A stretch of DNA of 64,000 nucleotides, from positions 17,438,904-17,502,903 of the forward strand of contig JAAONU010000006.1 in the NCBI GenBank assembly GCA_012932295.1, in the 5' to 3' direction. Positions 36,501 to 48,500 of the stretch are shown here, piece by piece. A model generated the notes under the pieces. It was not told where the DNA came from and made no database searches. It was given only the letters and a program-made list of their open reading frames with translations. The first letter of the stretch is position 1, and each line of letters begins with the position of its first letter. This stretch comes from Cyclina sinensis. Taxonomy: Eukaryota; Mollusca; Bivalvia; Venerida; Veneridae. Made by a program: the position numbers and the translations under genes.

Positions 36501-39500
36501 AGAACAACTACATGTAAATGTATAAAATCCCAACTTAAAAATGTTGTCCTCACAAGTGTTTGAATCTTAAGGAATTAATTCCATTGCACTATATTATACA
36601 TTCTTTCTATTTCAGACACATGTTTGATCTGAACTCTCAGGGGGTGCCCTTGCACTGCTTAACTAAATCAGAAAGGCCTGAAAAATACACACCTCAGAAT
36701 AGCGTATAAAGCATTCATTTTATGTAAATGCATATTCCTTATAATAAATTGTCCTCACAGATGTGTTTAATACATAAGGGATAAATTCCATTATACTTTA
36801 CTGAACATTGCACCCTTAACCCCCTTTTCAGTTATACACGTTGGATTCCAACTACCTTCCAATTTAAAAGTGTTTTTTTTTTTTAAATGCTAAACTAAAT
36901 CAGGTAATTGGCTGAATATTAAACACCTCCGAATAACGTATATAGCACATTCATTATATGTTCATGCATAATCCTTAAAACAAATAATTGCCCTCACTGA
37001 CTCACTTATGTGCTGGATTCATTGCTGAGTCTTGTAATGAAACTCCAAAATAAACTCATTTTACAGTATGAAGTTGCATAGGAAGTAAAGACTCAAATAC
37101 TAACAATTCATTGGTTGAAATTGTATCTAGTCATTCAAGCTTCTTTCTCTCTATACTATGAACACAAGCAATGATACTCGCACCTACCCCGCCTGCTAAG
37201 AATTCAGGCTGCATCTGTTAAAATGCGCCCAGGAGCAAATATATACCAGTCCTGTCACTCAGCAGATACAAACTTAACAAAACAAATAGCTAAACTTTTT
37301 CAATACCCTACACAGCAGAATAATTCTGTAGTATATTTTACTGCTTCCCAAAAATAGTACATTTTACCTTTATTTCATTATATAAAAATGTACTGTGATT
37401 TTGCATTTATTATTTCTATTTACTAAATCCAGATATAGATTTTCATGGGAAACTGCTGCAATTCGTGGGAATTCTGTGACGCCATGCAATGCCTCCGGCA
37501 ACAAACTGATTTTGTTTGTAAATGCATGAAAACCAGCAGTTTTCATCTACTGTCTAGTGTTTTGAAAAAAAAATCTGTTTTGATTAGTATTAATATCTGC
37601 CGAGTGACAGGACTGATATCTGCACCTGGGCGCATCTTAGCAAATATGGCCCGAGTACTTAGTGGGCGGGCAGGTGCATGTTCCATTCCTTGTTTTTATG
37701 TATGTAGCTGGATGTACGGTTTCCACTACTGAATGACTGAAAAATACAATTTCAAGCTTCTGTGCATAATACAAGCTGAATACATACCATCTTAATCTTC
37801 ATCACAGTTAAAATCCTTATTTTAAATTCCTTCACTTTCAAAAAAATTCCTCTTGAAATCTGAAACTTACCCGGCAATTTGTTTATATCCAAACTCAATT
37901 GTCTTTTTTCATCGTAAGTCATTGGTTTAGCATTATCTTCATCGTCACTATCAAACTGAACAGGGTAACCTGAAGGAGTTTTGAGAGCTTTTTTCCCACC
38001 ACTACTCTTACTACCCGGTCTTTTCCGTTTCTCACTCGGAGTCTTTGTCACTTTTTTGTTGGATTTATTATTTATTTTCTTTGCACTGTTCAACTCTGTA
38101 CTGGTGGTTGTTGCCACCGGAACAGGAATAACAGAAGCGGTGGGTATGTCTACAACTTTATCTATTTTATCCTTATCACGTTCACGATTTTTCTTTCTTT
38201 TCTTTTTACGTTCTGTCTTTTCTTTTAATCTATTCATATGTTCTTGTGTAAGTCTTTGTAACTGATCCTGTAATTCTTTCACCTGTAATAAATTCAAGAG
38301 TTTATTAAAAATAATGAAAGGATTGATGCAGAATGTGATGTTTCACTGTGAAGAATCTTTTATTTTTTTATTTAATTAAAAAAAAACAAAAACAAAAAAC
38401 AAGTAAACATTAACACTGTCAGAAGCTGTATCTTCTCTTTAACAGGTTCAACCTTAGAAGCAAAGAGACACCAAAACAAACTAAAAATCTTCTCCAAATT
38501 CAAAGTGAATTTCAGTTCTGTATGTTTAGAAGTCTTGAATTATACACATTTGTTCATCAAGTGGTAGTCAGCCCAGATCATAGTCAGCCTGGACAGAAAC
38601 ACCATATCACCTGTATAACACGGGTAACAAGAAGTTTCACTGTCCAGTCAGATGACACGCATGGGATCATCATTCAACATTAATGATAAACAGGTTTCCG
38701 TGTATTCTATAACTCTTTACTGCACAATTCAGAACTATTCTTTCATTTTAAGAGTAATCAGAGCGATTCTTGTTCATATTCTGTCTTGACACTGTACGAG
38801 TGGTCATGTCCACAATAAAACATTGCAAGACAAGTTCCGTTTTCACACAGGTCTTAACAAATCAGATGAAGCGCATGATAGTCATCATCACATTACTCTC
38901 AAAGTTTTTACCATTTGTCAGTGTAGTTATGAATAAAGTGAGGCATGTTTCCAAAACTTGCAATATACTTACCTGATCTTGTAATTCCTTTAATTTCTTT
39001 TCTCTTTCTTCCTCACTTTCATTACCACTATCAGAGTCTGATTCTCCTAAAGAACTAGCGGAATCATCTTTTGTACTTAACTTATCTAGTTCTAAACTAG
39101 TAGGTTCATCAGGCATTCGTGCAAATCTTATTTCAAACACATCCTGCAATTTTTTTGCCATCATAACAACGTCACTATCGGGTGGATTGTATCTATAACA
39201 GTTTGTGAATATTAAACGCACATCCTCTGCAAAGTCCTGCGCTGAAGAATACATACGGTTCTCTAACTTATTCTGAAACAATATAGTATAACATAATTGA
39301 ACCATGACTAAGAATTCAATGTAAATGCAATTCTCATTCAAGTTTCTTTGAAAACATGCTTGATAGTACACAAGGAAGTATATGTAACAAAAAGCAGCAC
39401 ATTTTACTTCTGACAAGATATATGAAATATGTCTTGTACCACTTCTCAACAACAATTAACTGAAGTCACTATTGTCTACAAGCTACCTATCCACCAAAGA

Positions 39501-42500
39501 TACCTTTATTGTGCCCAAATCCATTGGTTTCTTTATTATGTCGTGATAATCATGAAGACCTAATAAAGCTGCATCTACAGGTTTGTAGAACGGCCATGCG
39601 TAAGTCTGAAAAACAAATATTGCCCAATTTAATGAAAGCTTCCTTTCATAAGCAATCAATTAATTGGAAAATGCTCAATATATCAGCATTTGTAAGTTAA
39701 AAATGTATCATCTCTAAATTTATCTTTGTGCAAGTCACAGATTTTTTTGCATACTTCTACTCCTGTTTTAAATTTTTGTTGGAAACCATTAACTTTTTAA
39801 ATGTTCTTTAAGATGCAAAATACTCACTGAATGTTTCTTGGTAAAAAATTCTTTCACAAGATTGTGACAAAATTTGAGCTGCTCTGTCATTTTACCTTTC
39901 TTGACCTGTAAACAAAAATAAATATCAGGCAAGGGTACATTTTTTTTTAATTAAAGGACCTTTCTTTAAAATTAACAGATGATGTACTGCATATTTATTT
40001 AAGTGCCTCATTTTGAACTAAATGAAAAATATTTTTATTAGTATTATGAAGATCATTATGTTCAATAGTTTATCTAACAGGTGTATAAGCATCAAGTCAG
40101 TGTTGCAATAAATCACTACCTACCAATAATTAGAACAGCAACTCTTACACTAATACATCATGCAATAAGTTTACTGATCTTTCATTTAAGTTCTGTCATG
40201 GGCACTTCTGAAACATTCACATGTTTAAAAGAAATGGAAATCTAAATTACTACTTGTTTCTCAAGGTTTCATGTAAAGCCTTAAAAAAGGGAATGAACAA
40301 ATTGAAATTGGTTAGTAGAAATCCATATAGGTTTAGTACAAAGCAAATCGTGAAACACTGCAATAAATAAATGATTGGGAAAAGTGGTTGATGAAACAAA
40401 TCAATTATGGGGCTTGTAACTGACCCTACACAGACATATAGGGGGTCAGTAATTTCAGTCCCATTTTTGCCCCATATGCAAATTACTGATACATACATGT
40501 TAGCGTAGTGGAAGGAACAAACCCAGCCAGTAATTCTTAATTATAATAATAATACATGTACTGTATTGATGTACTTTGTAAATTATATTGCTGCCCATAC
40601 TATCTTAGGGAATAATATAGAACCCCAAAAAGGGCTGGGTGCTGCAAAATTAGGGCAGGGTGCTAAGGTGAAGGGGCAGCACATTTCTGCGCGCATTCTG
40701 ACTTGAAAGCATTGTTATGTCTGCATATTTCCAGGTACTAGTATAGGTTTTGTGCTGTATTTAACCAAAGAAAGAGATTATTCAATAAAACTTTTATTTT
40801 TCATACAGGCACTGAAGATCTGCCAAAAAATAACAAGAAATGTTTGTAAAACATAAATGCCCCCCGGCAGCACCTAATTGCTTGTGGTTGGGCCAAAGCG
40901 TTCTCTAGTTATTGATCAGAAACCGTTTTTAGGATTAAGGTCCCTGTGGCCTTGACCTTTGACCTAATGACCTCAAAATCAATAGGGGTAATTAACTGGT
41001 CATGACCAACCAGTACACCAAGTTTGGTGAACCTAGGTCAAAGCATTCTCTAGTTATTGATCGGAAACCGTTTTTAGAGTCAAAGTCTCTGTGAGCCTAA
41101 CCTTTGACCTAATGACCTCAAAATCAATTAGGGGTCATCTTCTGGTGATGACCAACCAGCATACCAAGTTTGGTGAACCTAGGTCAAGCGTTCTCTAGTT
41201 ATTGATCAGAAACCATTTTTACGATGAAGGTCTCTGTGATCTTGACCTTTGACCTAATGACCTCAAAGTCTTTAGGGGTCATCTACTGGTGATGACCAAC
41301 CAGTATACCAAGTTTGGTGAACCTAGGTCAAAGCGTTCTCTAGTTATTGATCGGAAACGGTTTTTAGGATGAAGGTCCCTGTGACCTTGACCTTTGACCT
41401 AATGACCTCAAAATCAATAGGGGTCATCTACTGGTGATGACCAACCAGCATACCAAGTTTGGTGAACCTAGGTCAAGCATTCTCGAGTTTTTGATCGGAA
41501 ACCGTTTTAAGGATGAAAGTCTCTGTGATCTTGACCTTTGACCTAATGACCTCAAAGTCAATAGGGGTCATCTACTGGTGATGACCAACCAGCATACCAA
41601 GTTTGGTGAACCTAGGTCAAAGCGTTCTCTAGTAATTGATCGGAAACCGTTTTTAGGATGAAGGTCCCTGTGAGCTTGACCTTTGACCTAATGACCTCAA
41701 AATCAATAGGGGTCATCTACTGGTGATGACCAACCAGCATACCAAGTTTGGTGAACCTAGGTCAAAGCGTTCTCTAGTTATTGGTCGGAAACCTTTTCTA
41801 CCTACAAGGTCAATGTGACCTTGACCTTTGACCCCTTGACCCCAAAATCAATAGGGGTCATCTACTGGAGATGGACAATCATCCTACCAAGTTTGAAGTT
41901 CCTAGGCCTAAGCGTTCTTTAGTTATTGGTCGGAAACCGTTTCTACCTACAAGGTCAATGTGACCTTGACCTTTGACCACTTGACCCCAAAATCAATAGG
42001 GGTCATCTACTGGTGATGGACAATCATCCTACCAAGTTTGAAGTTCCTTGGCCTAAGCGTTCTTTAGTTATTGGTCGGAAACCGTTTCTACCTACAAGGT
42101 CCCTATGAGCTTGACCTTTGACCCCTTGACCCTAAAATCAATAGGGGTCATCTACTGGAGATGGACAATCATCCTACCAAGTTTGAAGTTCCTAGGCCTA
42201 AGCGTTCTTTAGTTATTGGTCGGAAACCATTTGGTCTACGGACCGACCGACCGACAAATGCAAAGCAATATACCCCCTCTTCTTTGAAGTGGGGGCATAA
42301 TTACTGTTACTGTAGCCTTAAACACATAAATTCAATTCTTAGAGAATAGGAAACTTTTCCAATGAAAAAAAACTGGCACATAATAAAATCATGACCACTT
42401 ATCTAAATCAATTAATTGAATGTTGTAAGTTTGCCATATAAAGAGTCTCAAAAACACTGTATTCTATTAATATTAAAATATGACGGGGTCGCGGAAATAT

Positions 42501-45500
42501 ATGACAAACAGAATTTATCTTATATATAAGATTTCCACTTGCTGCTTCATGTTTAATGAACTAAATATTTGCTGAAATTGGTTTCCTTGAATCTGCTAAA
42601 TGTACTTGGCTTTTCTTACAAATAAATCTGAGAATTGAAACAAAGGCGAAGTCAGGGAGTTTTTAGCGACGATTTCGCCCAGGTCCTCTGCTCGTGAGAG
42701 TCCTGCTCTGATCATGAAGTATTCTATTTTTTCACATTCTGGGGCCAATTCGGCCATTTTACATCTTTTCGACTGGCATTTTTGTTACATGCATACATGT
42801 TTGTTTGTAGTGAAAAGGTGATCAGAAAATTTCATATTTCTAACTAAAACTGTATAATTATTTTTTAAATTTTTTCGTGATTTACTCGAAACACCAATTA
42901 GAGTTTTAATGATATGGGCAGTACTGACAACTTACTGAAGATTGTTTTAACACCTGTCCCATTTAATCTTCACAAGGACCTATAATTTTAGTAATAAAAT
43001 TAGTTTGCTTAATCCCTGTACATCACACGGTGTTAATTGGTTGACTGGTGTCAACTGAATAAACAAACAATCAAGCGACGCACATGATTAGGCGTGTGCA
43101 GGTCAATCATATATCAATCAATTTAACAAATTAATAGGCAGTGGGCGGGACATAATTAAACTAGGCCAATGCAAAAGGCGAATGACCGCTCTTTAAAGGG
43201 CATAAGGGCACTGGAGGAGGGGCAGCATGGTGCTCAACATCGTGCAAAGGGGCGCCTGGCAAAAAGGGGTGTGGCGCCGCGCCCCGCTTACACGCTCTAG
43301 ATTTTTCCCTATATCTTGTGGTCACTCAATAGGTCTCAGCAAACTTAAGTAACTGAATTTCTATCTTAAGCAACAGTGACCTTGACTTTGATCACAGACA
43401 CCTGGGTAGCAATCCCAAGCTGCCTCATGATATAAGCTACCAACACACTAAGTTTGGCATCAATAGGCCAGAGCAAACTCAAGTTATTGAGCAGAAACTG
43501 AATTTCTATTTTTAGCAACAGTGACCTTGACCTTGATCACAGACACCTGGGTAGCAATCCCAAGATGCCTCTTGATATAAGCTACCCACACAATAGGCGT
43601 CAATAGGCCAAAGCAAACAAGTTATATAGCGGGAACCAAAAGTTGATGCCCACCCACCGACTTCAGCATTACAACAGCCGGTTTTTGCTGGTTAATGAAC
43701 TGTATATATTGAGGATGTCAAGACACTAACATGCACTTCTCTTTTACAAATGACAGTGTCACATGAAAACTTCAAACTAAGAATCAGCAAGCCAACTTAT
43801 CTAAAGTTTTTGAGACAAGTGCAAACACTTTTAAGAAAATGCTTCGAACTTACTGATTCACCCTCCACCCTTGTTTCCTCAGGCAGATCTCTCTTTGGCT
43901 TTTTGATTTGTCTATTACTTTCCCTTCGCGCTGGTGTTATTTTTGCAGCTGAACCAATAGGCGTGGAAACAACATTAACACTATTACCTCCAACAGGAGT
44001 CAATACTTTATTCTGAACCATTTTATTTGGAGTCACTTTAACACTAGAGTTTGTAACTTTTTTCACTGAACTCATTTTAGGAAGTTTTTCATCTTTAACA
44101 CCATCATCAAAGTCTGGTTCATAAGGATCAGCTGCCATTGGTGTAATAGGTGTTGTTGTATCTGCCTTTCTTTTTACTCCTTTCTTTGTCTGTAACAATA
44201 AAAATATGCATGTTCTAAACAGCTCAGAAGGCTGAAAGTCTTTTTGATGTATTTTTATTTTGATAATAGTCAGTCACATTACTGGGATTGACCTCAATTA
44301 CCAACTCGGACCAGTTATTCAAACTAGTATAAAAACTAATCATTCAAAGGTAATTAAATTTTTATTCAAATTCCTTTTTGTAAATAAGCTTTTTGTATCC
44401 CTTACTTTAAGATATTTTCATTTATATTACAAAAATATTATTTATGTAAGCAATGTAGGTCTATTTCAGTAATAGCATGTCAATTCTGGTGCACATCTGT
44501 ATGCAAACTTGAACTTCAAAATAATACTGAAATTTTACCTAACAAAAAATAATAGTCTACGCTCCTTATCGCTAAAAACTTACCTTTGTTGGTTGTGATG
44601 GTGGCATCACTGCTGACTGCACTCCAGAATTAATTCTGGTTGGATAGTCAACAGTCTCTGACTTGGGCACAACTAAACTACTTGCTGCTGGCGTCGAAGC
44701 ATTGACTGTCTCAGTAGAAGCATTTGATGCCACTGAAGAAACATCTCTCGACTGTGTGGTTGTAGTCACCATAGATGACTCTGCAGAATTCACTGTGTGA
44801 GATGCCATGGTAGGTGTCCTCAGCCCAACAGACTTTTTCTTTGGTGGTGGTTTCTTACTGGCTGGGGTTAAGTCTATCTCCTGAAAGAAGATACAGTCAC
44901 AAATTTTCATTTAAATTCATTATTTATAGTTTTAACCAATAAAAAAAACTAGAATGGTGACCAACAACAGATTTACTAGTGCTTTGCTTACTTTTATCAG
45001 GAGAGTGTGAACAACATAAAACAAGCAATGAAGACAGAAATCAAAGCATTCTATCTTAACTGTTTCTGGTCAGCTGCCTGCTAATACCCTTACAAATCAA
45101 TTGCTATTCTAACAACCCAGAAACAAAAAGCTTACTAATTCAGCTCATCTTACTTGACGAAACATTTACAGCCCCATTTGCATATCGGAGCTCTTAAGTT
45201 TTTGGCTACTTCGAACTTTTTTGAAAAATCTGCATGCTGTCATTTAATACCATTAACCTATATAGTTTAACTTCGACTTACACTGTCTCTGCTTACCTCA
45301 GCAGGCATGAGGGCAACTTTGGAGAGGAAAACTTTCTCTAGAGTCTGTGCCATAAGTACAATGTCTTCACCAGGTTTGTTGTAGATGTAACAGTTTGTAA
45401 ACATCTGATTAAAGTCCTGAATACATTCTTTGGCAGATGTGTAGTACTGGGATTCTAGTCTCTGTTTGATGGTCCCTAGATCCATTGGGTGCTTGATGAT

Positions 45501-48500
45501 GTCAAAGTAATCCTACACATAGAACATGCATATTGTCAGGAAAGCAAAGAAACTTAAAACCTCTAGGGCTCACCCGAGTATAACTGCTTAGAAAGGTCAA
45601 CCTGCAATGTAATAGATTTATCAAAATAAAATGAGATATATTTACATAATTACAGGCATAATTTAAACAGTACTGGTAGTGGTCCACTAGGCAATGCTTC
45701 CAACCAAATTTCAGAAGTTAAGTCCTCTGACAATTTTTTTTTAAAGAAGAGTATGTCTATTTTAGTGTATGACCCCAGGTGCTAAGTTTGAACAATCTTT
45801 ATAGAAGTCTACTGAGCGATGCTGCATACATAGTAGAGCTCTGCGTTTTAATTATTTTAGAGAATGAAAGTTTAAAAAAACAAGAGCAATGGAGCTTGTC
45901 TGTTTTATTTGTTGGAGCTGGGGCATATTAAATATTTTAGTCTGATCTCAATAGGGTACTATTATATATTGGGCAACTGTTAAAAAAGCAATAGGAAACT
46001 AGAAGGGGTTTTTGTTACAAAAACATGTCTCCCCCGTAAGTGCTTTAAGGATGGAACAGCAGCATGTTTTTTGGTATGCAGGGTGAAAGTCAAAACATGA
46101 GTTGCAGTTGGTTTTAACAGATTTAAAAGATGAAGGTGAAGCTGAAAAGTGATGTGGAAATGAGGAAATACTTCATGTTTTTACTATCAGAGAGTAAAGA
46201 TAATGGTTACTTAGTGACAACTGGTGTTGAACATCAGAAGTAGTTTAAGCTTTCAAACACAGATGGAATTTGATCTACAGTCTTCACGAATAACTTTTTG
46301 AAGCACTGGACATTCAGACCAGCCAAGGCAATAATCTGACTGGACCGAATGACATTTAACCGGACAGAATAATAGCTGTGAACAATGCTATAAGGATGAA
46401 CAAAACAATAAGGCTATGTTTTGAAGTAGAACTTGTCACCACAATGTTAAAAATAATATTAATTATACTTTGAACTTCCTTCATAGCCTAACAATAGTAT
46501 TCTTTAGTGAAAATAATAGTATTCAAGGCTTTTTCCCCCTTCTATAGCACAGGCTATTAACAGGGCGGGCGTCTTCCCCTCAGGAAAATTCTTTAAAATC
46601 ATAGTTTTCCCCTAAAATTAGTCAAGTTTTTCTTCCCCTTTTGCAAAAAAACTGCATTAAATTTCCCAAATTTAAGGGAAGGGCAACTTCCCCTACCTGT
46701 GAAAAAAAGCTCTGGTATAATTCATTCATCTGTACAGGACACTGTAAGTTCAGTTAAATTTTACCAGATTTTTTATCTCAACTTTTTTTTCCCTACTTCT
46801 GAAAATGCCATGTCACCATTGATTACCCCTGGTATATATTCCGTATGACTACATTATGTACGAGTGTAATGGAATGGATCAGATGTCAGTTTCCGACAAT
46901 GTATACATGCATGTAAAAAAAGAAAACAAGAGGGCCATGATGGCCCTGGATCGCTCACCTGAGTACTTTGGCTGTAGGTTTGCTGTTAAGCAGTATTTCA
47001 TTTTTTAATTGGAAATATGTAAGTGCCTACAAACCAAATATGTAAAATAACAGTCAATAAATAAAGGCTCTATGACAGAAAGTAGAAATATCTATTATAA
47101 GTTATGGTGACCTTGACCTTGACCCAGTGACCTCAAACCCTACGTATGGGTAGAGGTCCATGCAAGGAACCTCTATATTGAATATCAAAGATATTGGTCT
47201 ATAAATGAAGGCTCTATGAGGTACAGTAGGACTAAATCTACTTTTAGCCTCAGTGACCTTTAACCTGATCTAATAATTTGAAAAAGCTTGGTAAAGCTTG
47301 CTTCGTGCAAAACTTTAAAATTCTAGGCTTTGTGGTTTCAGACAAGAAGATTTTTAAAGATTTTCTTCTATATTGTTATTTAAAACTTGTGACCCCTTGG
47401 GCGGGGCCAATAGTGACCCCAGGGACATTTTTCTAACAAACTTTGTAGAGGTCCACTAGACAATGCTGCATACCAAATATCTTAACTCTAGGACTTGTGG
47501 TTTCTGACAAGAAGATTTTTCAAGTTTTTCCTATATAATTCTATGTAAAACATGTGACCCCTAGGGCAGGGCCTATTTTGACCAAGGGGCCATGATTTGA
47601 ACAAACTTGAGAGAGGTCCATTAGATAATGCTGCACACCAAATATCTTAACTCTGGGCTTTGTTGTTTATGACAAGAAGATTTTTAAAGCTTTTCCTATA
47701 TAACTCTATGTAAAACATGTGACCCCTGGGGCGGGGCCATTTTTGACCAAGGGGCCATGACTTGAACAAACTTGATAGAGGTCCTCTAGACAATGCTTCA
47801 TACAAAATATCTTAACTCTGGGCCTTATGGTTTATTCTGTGAAGATTTTTAAAACCTTTTCCTATATAACTCTATGTAAACAAGTGACGCCTAGGGCTGG
47901 GCCTATTTTGACCCAGTGGCTATGATTTGAACAAACTTGGTAGAGGTCCATTGACAATGCTACACAAAATATCTAAGCTCTATGCCTTACAGTTTCTGAC
48001 AAGAAGACTTTTAAAGTTTTTCCTATATAACTCTATGTAAAACAAGTGACCCCTGGGGCGGGGCCATTTTTGACCCAGAGGCCATGATTTGAACAAACTT
48101 GGTAGAGGTCCATTAGACAATGCTGCACACCAAATATCTAAGCTCTATGCCTTACGGTGTCTGATAAGAAGATTTTTAAAGTTTTTCCTATATAACTCTT
48201 TGTAAAACAAGTGACCCCCGGGGCGGGCCATTTTTGACCCAGAGGCCATGATTTGAACAAACTTGGTAGAGGTTCACTAGACAATGTTACATATCAAATA
48301 TCTTAACTCTAGGCCTTCTTGTTTCTGACAAGATTTTCAAGTTTTCCCTATATAACTCTATGTAAAATCAACTGACCCCTGGGGTGGGGTCAGTTTTGTC
48401 CCCAGGGACATAATTTGAACAAACTTGGTAGAGGTCCACTAGATGATGCTTCATACCAAATATCAAAGCTCCAGGCCTTGTGGTTTCGGAGAAGAAGATT

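Noticed and set aside
37445..37732. 95-codon plus-strand open frame starting [10 protein letters not shown]
   Set aside because: It crosses the loop and right arm of a snapback element inside a BET intron; no family match.
42640..43320. GC-richer patch (ggggcgcctgg, gtggcgccgcgccccgc) as a CpG-island promoter
   Set aside because: No coding exon follows on either strand; shared aaggggcagca motifs with 40.6-40.7 kb suggest a repeat-derived segment.
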